A DNA stretch of 64,000 nt from Ailanthus altissimus (taxonomy: Eukaryota > Streptophyta > Magnoliopsida > Sapindales > Simaroubaceae): NCBI GenBank assembly GCA_946807835.1, contig OX327706.1:20511001-20575000 (forward strand), written 5' to 3'. This document shows, one piece after another, positions 22,938-33,628 of the stretch (its first letter is position 1; each line of letters opens with the position of its first letter). Under the pieces are notes generated by a model. That model was not told the DNA's origin, made no database searches, and saw nothing but the letters and a program-made list of their open reading frames with translations. The position numbers and the translations under genes are program-made.

Positions 22938-23366
22938 AATCTCATTTTTTGTCCATTTTCAATGTTTCTTACACCATTCAAACCTATTTTTCATATAGAA
23001 TTCAATAATTTCATCTATTTCTAACTTCAAATACAAATTCTAATAAATTTCTAACAATTTTATAAAGAAATTTAAATTTTTCAAAAGTTAAACAAAACTT
23101 ACCAAAATTTGGCTATTTCTTTTGTTTGAAGTGAGAAATATGTTGTATAAGCTCCGATCTATGCAATGATAACTTCAAAATTTTTGATCTAACAATTTTT
23201 GATAATTTTTGGTGATTTCGGTGATTTTCGAGTGAGAGGATCGTTAATATGATATATGGACAAATGTGTCTAAAATATAAATGTTTAGTTAATAAAGTAT
23301 ATTTCATTTTAATGTGATTAAAAGAGTATAATAAAAAAATAAATGGGTTATTTATGAAATTTTCCC
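22938..23366 (-). repeat. Right terminal inverted repeat of the MULE
   Basis: Diverged inverted counterpart of 18639-19020, somewhat longer because of indels. Ends ...TATTTATGAAATTTTCCC, directly followed by the right copy of the 9-bp target duplication. Confidence 0.8.
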
Positions 23367-23748
23367 AATTTAGAAAGGCAAAACGCATGTGGTAGCAGTT
23401 CTCTTAGTCTCTACTCTCGACTTCAATTTGATGAGTAGGCAATTGCACGATTTCCTCTTTACGTTGTTAGTGGAAGAAGGCGTGGAAGTTGCCAAACATC
23501 AAAGGCCCAAAGCTACCATATTGGTCAGTGCGAGGGCTAGGCATTAAAAATAACAAGCAATGAATAATGATGCTATGGTAGAACTTCTGTTGTGTTAGTT
23601 TCTTTATCTAGTTTGTCAGAATTTTTTTCTTTCATTCTAATTTTTGTAATGATTCTTTGTGCTAGACATTTTTAAATAAATAGTTTTCCTAATAAACTTT
23701 TAAAGCTAAGATGATGAACATTCTGTGCATTTTTCCGCGTGTTTTAAA

Positions 23749-23980
23749 CGTTACAGATATATAAAGAAGAGAATTGAAAGAGTAATATTTTTGTACATCT
23801 TTGTATAATAATGTTATAATTTATTTATATTAGAGTTATAAATATGATTAAAAAAAAGAAATTTGGTGATCTTAATTGAAGGTCAATAAATATAACAAAA
23901 ACAAATATATATATATACATAATTAATAAGAAATATATTAACCTATAATTAAGGAGTTAATTATGCTAATTATAATAACA
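23749..23980 (-). repeat. 3' LTR of the copia element
   Basis: Direct repeat of 30744-30979. Shared blocks include TAATATTTTT, GACCTTAATTGA-like and AGAAATATATTAACCTA. The canonical outer TG has mutated to CG here; the other end is intact CA. Confidence 0.8.
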
Positions 23981-23989
23981 TTTGAAAAA

Positions 23990-24090
23990 AAAATTCAAGA
24001 TGGTAATCTATCAGTTATTTGAAGTTTGTCAACTAGAGTACAAAAGTGAAGAGGTAAATGAGCCTTGCTAAAAATATTTGCAGACAAAAG
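23990..24090 (-). pseudogene. Copia RNase H C-terminus
   Basis: On the minus strand reads SANIFSKAHLPLHFCTLVDKL, the diverged ADIFTKAL...LVDKL end of copia RNase H, followed by a stop about ten residues on. In an intact element this lies about 60 residues after the TAEYRAIADT motif, which is here at about 25920, so the two pieces have been pushed apart. Confidence 0.75.
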
Positions 24091-24109
24091 AGAGGAATAA
24101 GATGAATGG

Positions 24110-25890
24110 TATCCTGAAGCACATGTTGACGAAGTGAGAGTAAGTTTTTATATGTTTAGTGCACTTATGAAAGATATCATTATGATCAATATATATAGCA
24201 GCACTGTGATTGACATAATATATATGTTAGAAGTGAGCTCAGTAGCAGCTGAAGTTCGACTTAGCATAGACTTTGCTCAATACTACAAATCATCATCATT
24301 ATACCTGTGAGTGATGCTTTAAGTAAAGCAATAACATTGTTGTGGATAGCAAATTATGTTGTTCTGAGCTAATACATTGTCTATGAGCAGCCGAAACAAG
24401 GATCTGGTTGAGGAGCTAAGCACACCACCATCAGGAGCTAAAGACCTGTATTTTAGTCTGTGTATCTCCAGTTTACTAATTATCACAGTCATAATTCAAT
24501 TGTTATAATTTTGAAAGAAATTGAAATGAATGTTTAAATATTGTTAATAAAAATTTATATTTTTATGTTAAGTTATGTGTTGATTTTAGTGTTGAATTTA
24601 CTAGCAATTTGTTAAGGAATCTTATATGATTAAAGATTAAAATTTTATGTAATATTATTTATGATTTCACATATATTAAATGAGTGTAAATAATTTCGTG
24701 TATCGAATCTTTTAAGTTTAGAGCGTGACAATAAATATTAAATAAAATCAAAATAACATAATTAGAAGACAATGATAATTTTACATCTCATTCTTCATTC
24801 AATAAAACACACGAGCTAACAACCAAAGAGTCAATAGACCCCCAAACAATAAATGATAAAAATATGCCGGCTCTGCTCGTCCTCTTTTCTTAGATAGTGC
24901 CAGCATAAACACATCTCATCCAGCTGCATTGCATTTTTTTTTTCTTACATACTGCCAGCCTAAATGCATCTCAGTCACAGAATCTAGTTGCATTGCATTC
25001 TCTTATAAAAAAGAGACGCATAGCAAATGCTTTGTGTTCCACCATATAAAGAAAAGGAAAAAATGTATTATAAGTATTCGATAAAATATTAAAGTTACAT
25101 ATAACGAAAACTAAATAATTAGAAAAAAAATGGTAATCTTAATAATAATACAAAAAAACTCAAAATCTAAATATTTTTGAAGTATACTTGCAATATAATG
25201 AAATACTAAAAATAATAATAAAATCGAAGCAGCTTGATTCATGATCTTACCATAAAATTTTATATTGAAATTATATTGGTTAATTTCCTCCTATATCTCA
25301 ATATTAGTCTTATATATATGTTATAAAATAAATTTTAAACAAATGAATGATTATAGTTAAAAGTTAGAGAAAAAAAGAATATGGCAATGAATAAAAATAT
25401 TAAAAAGATGGTTTTTCATTTAATTTTCCAATTCATGCTATTTAAGGGCATAAAGAAATCAAATCTATGTGAGGTGTTACAATCTCTCACAAAATATCTA
25501 TTTCATAATATGAAAATTTATAAAGTATGATACAAGACTTTTGTTGAAAGCACCACACAAAAAAAAAACACTATTTTTGTGTTAATGTTGAAAAAAAATT
25601 AGGATAATTTATGCATGAGTTCATGTTATTTTTTTAAAAAAAATTAGAAATTTCTTTTAAAAAAAAGTTGAATGTGTAAAAATTATCTTAGAATAATATG
25701 ATTTGGTAACTCCGAAAGAATTTCATTGTTACTTCAGGATCATTAACAAGTTGATGCATCAGTAAATGTATTAATGAAAATAAAATGATTAAGTGTTCAA
25801 TAAAAGGAAAAGTTTACATGAAAAGATTTTATAAATAACTTTAGAGTATTATGAATAATTAACCATCGTATCATGAAATAATCATCCTAA
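24110..25890. other. Unexplained 1.7-kb segment inside copia RNase H
   Basis: Separates the two halves of RNase H. It has no recognisable coding domain. A 55-bp imperfect tandem dimer lies at 24887-25002 (starting TTCTTAGATAGTGCCAGC and TTCTTACATACTGCCAGC). It is probably a nested insertion; I could not find its ends or a target duplication. Confidence 0.5.
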
Positions 25891-25899
25891 TCACAAAAT

Positions 25900-27740
25900 A
25901 ATCATCTTAATCATAAAAGCTCAATAGTGTCAGCAATGGCTCGATATTCAGCCGTCAACATTGAAATGAGAGAGAACCGTTTGCAAAGATATAAGGGAAT
26001 TATCAAAAAAGAAGCAATTACCAGTAGTAGACCATCAATTTGTAAAATCTCCAACCCGATCAATATTAGAATATACTGTCAAATTCATGGAGGAAGAACT
26101 CGAGTTGTGAAGTCCATGAAACAAAGTGCTATTGACATGAATGATGCAAAGCACATAATGAGTAGTACGAGGTGCATACACGAACTGACTCACAATACAA
26201 ATATCATAAGTGATGTCAGGATTACACGAACTGACTTACAATATAAATATCATAAGTGATGTCAGAATGAGTAACTGTAAGATATACAAGACTACCAACC
26301 AATTGCCGATATAGAGTGCAATCACTAAGAAAAGTACAATCGCTAAAAATGGGCATTATGCTAAATAAGAGTGCTAACAGTGAGTCCTACACCAAAAATA
26401 AAATTAATGGCAAACATGGCCTGAGATAAATAATATCCACATTGATTAGATGAGACTTTAAGACTTAACAAATAATTTAGTCGACCCAAAATTCTTTATT
26501 TCAAATTGTCGACTAACAAAAGACTTAAGATTTGAAATGCCTTGCAGATCATCATTGGTAATAATCATGCCATTCACATAAAGTAAAAAAAGTACAACCT
26601 TGAGAAGTCTTGTGAATAAATAAAGCATAATCATAAGAGCTAGATTGAAAACTAAACTAACAAACAATAGATTGAATTTGAAAAATCACATTCGACGTGC
26701 ATGCTTAAGTTTATATAAAGCCTTACGAAGATGAAAAACCTGATTAAGAAGATGGCCAATAATTAGGAGGAGGCTGAACATAAATATTTTTAGAAAGATC
26801 ACTATTAAAAAAGGTATTTTTAACATCAATTTAAAATAGTTTTCAGAGCTTAGCAGTACTAATTGCAATGAGACTAGGAATAAAAGTAAGACGAGCTATA
26901 GGAGTAAATAATAAATGCCATACTCTTATGTGAACCCTTTAGCTACTAGTCTAGCTTTATATCATTTAACTGAACCACCAATCCTATTCTTGATTTTATA
27001 GACCCATTTACAACCAATCATAGATTTATCTTAAAGCAAATCAACCAAATCCTAAGTATGAGAGTGTGGGAGAGCCTAAATTTCTTCGTCTATTGCTTTC
27101 TGCCACATAAGGTCAGTACTAGCCTTACGATAGGTGCAAGTCTCATATAAAGACACAATAGTAGAATAACAGTGAAAATCACAAGGAATGTTAGAAGGTT
27201 AAGTTACCTGACCTGAATGATGTAGTATAGGATGAAAGGGATCAGAATCGAACTCAATAAAAAGGACTAAAGACTCATAAGAAGGTGGAATTAGAATATC
27301 CATAGCCAAGGTAGATGCACTAGAAGAGATAGTAGGTTGTGCAATACTGTAAAAGTTATCTGATGATAAATTAGTAAGACCTACAGGTGAATCATTAGGA
27401 AAAAGAGAAATAGTAAGATCAATAAAAAAAAAATGTGAAGATGTTGTGTTAACTCAAAATGAAGAAAGGCTTGATAACATTTTGTGTTCCCAAAAATTAA
27501 CATGAAAAGATATGTGAAGACATTTAGAAAGAGGATCCCAACACCGATACCCTTTATGTTTAATACCATATCTTACAAAACAACATAAATGTGCTTTTTG
27601 TTCCAATTTAGTATGTTTAGTGAAGTTGTAAAAACAAGCACTACCAAAAATATTATGGGACAATGGCCATACACACTCATAAGGATAAATGTTACCAATA
27701 ACAGAAGAAAGAATTTGGTTAATGGTATACACAACAATAA
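25900..27740 (-). pseudogene. Copia pol remnant: integrase C-terminus, RT, RNase H
   Basis: Minus-strand pieces in several frames. Integrase C-terminal region at 27454-27732 reads SSVIGNIYPYE, GYRCWDPLSK and HVNFWEHKM, typical of copia integrase. Reverse transcriptase follows: DVKNTFFNSDLSKNIYVQPP near 26790-26840, then YVNGMIITNDD (26530-26590; the normally conserved YVDDM has lost its second Asp) and FEIKNFGSTK. RNase H begins with TAEYRAIADT at about 25930-25960. Many stops; not functional. A 46-bp tandem duplication (26177-26268) lies within it. Confidence 0.8.
26177..26268. repeat. 46-bp tandem duplication
   Basis: TACACGAACTGAC... at 26177 is repeated from 26223, with few mismatches. 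It lies in decayed copia pol sequence and arose after the element died or as part of its decay. Confidence 0.8.
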
Positions 27741-28306
27741 TAGCTACTTCTCCTAAAACTTTTAGGACAAGAGAAAGAGATTAAAAAGGCTCGAACAGTA
27801 TCAAGAATATACCTATATTTTCATTTTGCATGTCCATTGTGTTAAAAGGTACCTGGACAAAATTTATGAATAATGGTTCAATTTTGTGAAAGAAATTGAA
27901 GGAGAACATATCTCTACATGGCATTATCAGTGCAAAAAAATTTTATTGATAGAAATAAACTAAGTTTTAATCATAATTGCAAATTGAATATAAATTGTGG
28001 GTAACTCAGATTTATTTCGCATAAGATAAATTTATGTATATCTAGAGAAATAATATGCAAGGATTACAAAATAACAAGAATCACACATGGTATTATAAGG
28101 TGAAATATCCCAAATATCATAATGAACAAGATTAAAAGTGTAAAAGAAACATAATAACTTATATTAAACAACAAAACATTATGTTTGGAGAGATGACATA
28201 AAAGACAATCAAAGTTTTCTGTTTTAGCAGGACTTAAACATACAGTAGAAATTAAAGATCCTAATCTAGAGGTAGAAATATGACCAAGCCGAGGGATACT
28301 ATAAGT
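27741..28306 (-). pseudogene. Copia pre-integrase and integrase core remnant
   Basis: On the minus strand, just inside the solo LTR, a GAG-pre-integrase block reads IPRLGHISTSRLGSL and ENFDCLLCHLSKH (about 28190-28300), the degenerate zinc-binding HHCC region. Further on are pieces resembling the integrase core (CPGTF, NGHAK, RYILDTVRAFL, about 27790-27860). Stops in every frame. Confidence 0.7.
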
Positions 28307-28311
28307 GATAG

Positions 28312-29767
28312 TGTTGTGCGATTATCAATCGCAAGTATATGCTATTGTGAACAAGTAATACAGAGTGAGTAAAGTATCATTCCTACAAGAAAATGTTATT
28401 GTTTTTAACTAAGTACTAAAATTGAGTCTCCTTACCTTTATTCAGAAAAATGGTAATTATATTTATTTATACTAACACTAAATACTAACATTACTAATCA
28501 ATCCTAATTATGCAAGCAATGTAAAGTGCAATTACTATATAAATAGTATCTAGGACTATAGCTATTATAGCTATTCTTTAATATGATAATCTAACAATTT
28601 TATCCTAATTATTAATCCCTCAGTTTAATTATTAGTCACAACACATAATTCATCGCAAGCCTTTTTCGATGGTCGAGCAACTATACCTTAATCTACCAAT
28701 CATCTATATTCTTATGATAATTTTAATAAATCAAAATTTATTAAGATCGGGTTGCATTAACCGTACATGCTATATATGTAAATATCTATCTTATATTAAA
28801 ATTTGTAGATACTACTCCATAATCATGCATCAATTTATCACAGGCTTAACACTAAGATGCATTTTTCAAGTTTATCCTAATGTTCTCTGACCATTCAATC
28901 ATTATTCTAGTATATTGAAAGTATTAAGAACAAACAAATTAAATAATAAACTGAGTTCATAATAATGAGATCAAATACGTCAAGTACATATATTGAGTGC
29001 ATAACTATAATCATAGATAATAAAATTAAATCAACATGATAAGAGTTTTATGACTAAATACAATAATGATCATGATACAACTTAATCAAATCAAATATTA
29101 TGAAGTCAAGATGATTTCCACTCAATCCTTGATGTTGGTTGAATCCTTTAATTGTTGGCCAATATGCTCTTAATCTTGTATAACCCCTCTCCAAAATAGC
29201 TTTAAATCTTGTTCTTGCCTGATATAGGATGATTTCAGGATTAGAAATGTGTTAGGGTCAAGAGAAATGGGTTTGAGTTAGGGTCGGCAAAGCCACCTTA
29301 AGAGATCCAAAAGCGGACTTTTATATGGTGCAAAAAAGATCCCAAATTTGTGATTTTCTGTTTTAAACATCGGGGTACTCTCTAAAATTTCATCCTAACA
29401 CCGCGGTATTCTAATCTTTAACATTGGGGCGTTCTCAATGCTGCAGCGTTTCCATTGGATGATAGGGCATTCTTCTGCAATGCTAGCGCAATAGACATTT
29501 TGAAATTTGCGTTGCGGCGTTCATCATTTCACATGAATGTTGGGGCATTTGGATGATGAACGTCGAGCATTTATCCTATTTCTGCACTCTTTTAGCTTTT
29601 TGGCATCAACTCATCTGTGTTTGCTTCAATTTCTTCTTTTTGCCACCTTTCCATTATTAACTTTATAAAAACAACATTGAAAGCATAAATGACTCTGAAA
29701 TTACTTAAAAGTGAACAATGTCTAAGATAAAATAAGGCCGAAATATAGATCTAAATTGCACTTATCA
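28312..29767. mobile_element. Solo LTR nested in the copia element
   Basis: 1456 bp beginning TGTTGTGCG and ending CACTTATCA, flanked by a perfect 5-bp target duplication GATAG (28307-28311 and 29768-29772). The copia reading continues logically on either side. No internal coding region is present, so this is the product of recombination between the two LTRs of a large retrotransposon. Read on the minus strand its start TGATAAGTGCAATTTAG resembles long LTRs of plant gypsy elements. The 73-codon frame within (28669-28890) is AT-rich noise. Confidence 0.9.
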
Positions 29768-29772
29768 GATAG

Positions 29773-30720
29773 CGGCAACAAAAAATTTGAGATAGTAGTT
29801 GAAAAGATGATAGCTCAAATAGTCGCTCAACTTAAGCCCTGTCCCATTAATCTTTCCTGTTTGTGGATCCTGCACAATACAATCACGACTTGAAAAATGT
29901 AATTTAATACCAAGTTTACATAATTATCTTATAGATATAAAATTTAAGGATAGTTTAAGAACCAAAAAAGTATTTAGTAGTGACAAATGAGATGTTGAAA
30001 CAGTTCCTACACTGTTGACAATGAAAGTTCAATTATCAATAGTATGAACAATTGGTGAAATAAACGGATGTGACTTGGAAGTAAATAAAGATGAATTGGA
30101 AGTCATATGATTACAACAAGTAGAATTAAAATCGTGGATGGTCTGTTCAGGCTGCTGCTTTATGCGATGAAGACGCCTATAGAGCTGAAACTGATTCACA
30201 TCATTAGAAGTAGAATAATGATTTTGCAAAAAAATTCACACCTCTTTAGAAGAGTCATATTTGCGAAATTCCAAGTTGATATTTGCAATACATGTATTGT
30301 TAAACCAGATCAATATTTGATGATTCTTCACTTCCCATTTTTCAACTCGCTCATCATATTTATCTTCTGTTTCATCAATATTGTTAGAAGGTTTAGGGAT
30401 ATCATCAATCACATATCGCCAAAGAAGACATCCCTTGAGAAAACTACACATCTCTTAGGACTATAGATCATAGTTTGAACTATTAAAGGTGACAGTGATG
30501 GGATGAGAGACATGTTGAGCAATTTTAGAGGAATCTAAGAGGAAGACAGTAAATATACAATGGAATACCTTAAAACTGATCCATAGATGCCAAAAATAGA
30601 AAATTTTGACCACAAACAATGGATTCAAGAGGATAGAAAAATCTCCTAGGAACCAATCTGTCTTAGGAGAAAATAAATTGAAAGAATGGTAAGTTAACGA
30701 GAAAAAAAAAATAACCAAGC
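29773..30720 (-). pseudogene. Copia Gag and protease-linker remnant
   Basis: Starts near the primer site and reads on the minus strand. Gag N-terminus includes SHPITVTFNSSNYDL followed, after breaks, by LIWFNNTC and the FQLYRRLHRIKQ...TIHDF helix typical of copia Gag (about 30140-30220). Nearer the solo LTR are LNTFLVLKLSLNFISI and VQDPQTGKINGTG, the conserved linker before integrase. Several frameshifts and stops. Confidence 0.75.
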
Positions 30721-30730
30721 CTTCGTAAGA

Positions 30731-30743
30731 GGCTTTGATACCA
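30731..30743 (-). other. Primer binding site of the copia element
   Basis: On the minus strand TGGTATCAAAGCC directly follows the LTR end. One mismatch from the initiator tRNA-Met complement. It fixes both the element orientation and the LTR inner edge. Confidence 0.85.
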
Positions 30744-30979
30744 TGTCACAAAAATATAAGTAAGAGAAATTTAAAAAATAATATTTTTATATATCTTTGT
30801 AAAATGATGTTATAGCTGATTTATTATAGAGGTAGGAATACAATACAGAAAAAGAAAGTTAATGACCTTAATTGAGGGTCAACCAATATAACAAATATAT
30901 ATATATAGACAATTAGTAAGAAATATATTAACCTACAATCAAGGAACTAATCATGCTAATTATGCTAATTATTTTAACA
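30744..30979 (-). repeat. 5' LTR of the copia element
   Basis: Begins TGTCAC on the plus strand and ends AACA. Pairs with 23749-23980 and is followed by the TTAAA target duplication. Confidence 0.85.
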
Positions 30980-31349
30980 TTAAAAATGAGATTTTTTTTC
31001 ACTATAAATTGTAATCTCAGAATGAAATACTGCCTATACATGTAGTTTTGAAATCATAATAGTAAATGTGTAGATTCAGTATATTTCAAAATGTGAATGT
31101 GATTTAAATTTATACAACGTCATAAGTTGTATTTATACATGTTTAATTGTTATAAAATATAAACATGATGTGGTTTTTAAATTAACTAATTTCGTTTAGA
31201 TCAATTTATAATTTAAAGGCATGCAGCCATTTCGTACTAAAATTTAAAATGAGACTGAAAAACGTAAAATTGTCTTAGATGCTCAAAAAGTACCCATTGG
31301 ATCAAGATATATAATTCTGAATTTAAGCTAATTAAGCTAGCTTCCTTTT

Positions 31350-32365
31350 TGTTAGAAATTGGTGATTCAACAATTTTATATGGATAATAATTGAGATGAA
31401 TATCAAGAGAAGAGTCATTATGAAGTCAAGTGCACATTAGGTGTATGAGATGAGCAAAACGGAAAGCTAAAAGAATGAGGGACTGTTTATGTGACGACAC
31501 TGTTCACGGCAAGCACTGTTTACTCGGGTGGGGGTACTGTTCACGACGATTACTGTTCATGCAGCAACTTAGGGATATTTTCTATTTTGGCTCAATTGAC
31601 TTCTTTAAGTGAAATTAGGACTCCTACAAGTAAGGACTCTTATTCTAACTAGGTTTACGGTTTCTAAAAGTATTTTATTCACTATATAAATCTTTCTAAA
31701 TATAAGAGAAAGTCAAATATCTAAAGTTTTAATATATAAACCATAAGAAAGTATAAATGAACTAGGTGGTGCATTAGGGTGTAACTTTTTAGGAGTGTTT
31801 TCTTTTGATTCTTGAGTGAACAAAGAAACACCATAGATTATTTTGGCTTAGATGCGCGGACTATTCTTATATTCCTTATAAAAATATTTTATAAAGAGAT
31901 ACTAAGAGGTTTTGAAAAATTTATGGTGATCAAGTGTAGATATTTAAAGATCTCTTAAGAGATACAAGGGTGGTTTATAGGAGATACTTTGAGTATTATG
32001 AGATCATTGATGATGTAGATACTTAGTGATCTATATCAATATTAAGAAGTTAGATCATGGATCTTTTATGTACGTAAGTAATTTTGGGCTGAATCACGTA
32101 TATCTTATGTCTTGTTGATTGTATGTGTTATTACTTATAGTGTGAGTTATGATTTTTGTTGCATATAAAGTCAAAAAAGGTATTAAAGTTGTAGCTTAGT
32201 TGGGGTCATGAATCCTCTATGTACATAAGCAATTTTGGGGCAAATCACGTATATCTTATGTCTTGTTGATTGTATGTATTTTTACTTATAGTGTGAATTA
32301 TGATTTTCGTTGCGTATAAAGTCAAAAAAAATATTAAAATTATAGCTTAGTTGGTGTCATAAAGA
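31350..32365 (+). repeat. LTR-like repeat remnant with a 151-bp tandem duplication
   Basis: Starts with TGTTAGAAATTGG, contains the ACTGTTCACG-type repeats (31490-31550) common in plant copia LTRs, and ends with a two-copy tandem repeat (32052-32362, period 151) carrying ATCACGTATATCTTATGTCT. No matching partner, primer site or target duplication was found, so it may be a solo or truncated LTR. Its limits are approximate. Confidence 0.4.
32052..32362. repeat. 151-bp tandem duplication
   Basis: Two units aligned at ATGTACGTAAGTAATTTTGG (32068) and ATGTACATAAGCAATTTTGG (32219). Divergence is modest. See the surrounding LTR-like remnant. Confidence 0.85.
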
Positions 32366-33520
32366 TATCAAACTATGAAGCCATAGTTTGATATACACTT
32401 CTCTTTGTTTGTTTTTATATTAGCTTACAAAATAGCTAAAAGAAGAATGAAAAGCAGAAACTTGCTCATGGCTGCTGTTTCATTAGCTGGGTAGCTCTTA
32501 GGATCCTTATTCCAGTTGGGTCATGGGTGACAGGGTGAGGGTAACTCTTTAAAGCCGAATTAACAGGCCTTGTTTGTATGATTGACAGATGTTCTGGATC
32601 TTCATATTCACGACATAAAACAAACAAAAAGAGAATTCATCTTTTTGGATTAGTAACACAAAAGCAACTCTTTTGTACCAAATCAACGATGTGACTTTAT
32701 CAATATCTCAAAAATTTTGATTAATTTCAAGTGGATTTAAGCAGTAATCACAACTTTATATCACAACGTCCTTTGCTTTTAGCTCGTGCTCAACTTTATG
32801 AAATGAAATGGAGTGCAAGCCATACCTTTCCTGCCGGAGGCAAAGGCAATGTCACCTTTATAGTTGAAAGAAATTGATTAACTCAACGTAGTCACATTCT
32901 TTCATTCACAAGCCGCCCCTGATATAACATGACAATCGAAATTTTTGTGGCATCAATTTTGCACCACAAAATTCAAGCATCATTCGTCTAGTGCAAAATC
33001 AAATCCATCGACTCTCAAGACAATAATAAAAACGCCAACCAACCCTCTTCTTTCAAGTCTCAATTGTCCTTATTTTATGTTACTACTGCCGTGAAAATCA
33101 ACTAGATTTATTTCTTTTTCTTGAATAGACCAAAAAGAATTTGGTTCACAAAATGAATCTTTTTGAGCGAAGCAAAGCTATCCATTGAGTTGTTGCATTC
33201 ATTATATTTCAAATTTCAAGCACACAAGTCTTGTATTTGTGTGTTTAATATATTATGCATGCCAATATTGCCTTTATGCCCCACAAGAGCATTACCAATT
33301 TCTTGCCCATCGCAATTATATATTGAAAGCGAGAGTGCATAAATTCTCGCTAAGGTAAATATTGGCCGGCCCCAAACAAGAAAAGAAAGGGACATTGTTT
33401 GGCTCGCCTTCAGTGACCTCGATTTCTATTCTTTATTTATTGTCTTTTTACAGTTGCTTTTTTACTTCTTTTATATTCCACTTGTCTCCTCTCTCACACA
33501 ATTCAAATATCTTCTACTTT
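32366..33520. other. Intergenic DNA upstream of the MAKR-like gene
   Basis: No gene recognised. The last few hundred bases are the likely promoter of the following gene, with CT-rich tracts (33415-33560). Confidence 0.5.
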
Positions 33521-33521
33521 C

Positions 33522-33528
33522 TATATAA
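33522..33528 (+). promoter_or_regulatory. Probable TATA box of the MAKR-like gene
   Basis: TATATAA, 101 bp before the ATG, within CTATATAAGTCTCAGTCTC. This predicts a 5' leader of roughly 70-75 bp. Confidence 0.6.
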
Positions 33529-33628
33529 GTCTCAGTCTCTTTATTCTTTGTTTGTTCACAGAAGTGCAACCCAACAGTTTAATTTTGAATAAAAACTTTT
33601 AAAGGGGAAGTACTTCTAGTCTTGGAAC

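Larger units (their letters stand above)
18639..23366 (+). mobile_element. Mutator-like transposable element (MULE), complete but decayed
   Basis: A 4728-bp element. The ends are inverted: GGCAAAAGTTTACAAATA at the left versus GGGAAAATTTCATAAATA read inward from the right. A 9-bp target duplication flanks it with one mismatch (AATTTAAAA, 18630-18638; AATTTAGAA, 23367-23375), the Mutator hallmark. The terminal inverted repeats are about 380-430 bp and diverged. Inside, in order: a GC-rich palindromic tandem array, a transposase pseudogene on the plus strand, a DUF1985-type pseudogene on the minus strand facing it, an AT-rich stretch, and a second short GC-rich patch (22830-22925). It is probably immobile on its own. 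Confidence 0.9.
23749..30979 (-). mobile_element. Ty1/copia LTR retrotransposon, old, with nested insertions
   Basis: A 7231-bp minus-strand element flanked by a 5-bp target duplication TTAAA (23744-23748 and 30980-30984). LTRs are short (about 232 and 236 bp) and diverged with indels. The primer site lies beside the right LTR. Reading on the minus strand the order is Gag, protease-linker, GAG-pre-integrase, integrase, reverse transcriptase, RNase H, which is the copia order. All parts are riddled with stops and frameshifts. A solo LTR of another family (28312-29767) interrupts the region before integrase, and roughly 1.7 kb of foreign or unrecognised DNA splits RNase H. Confidence 0.88.
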
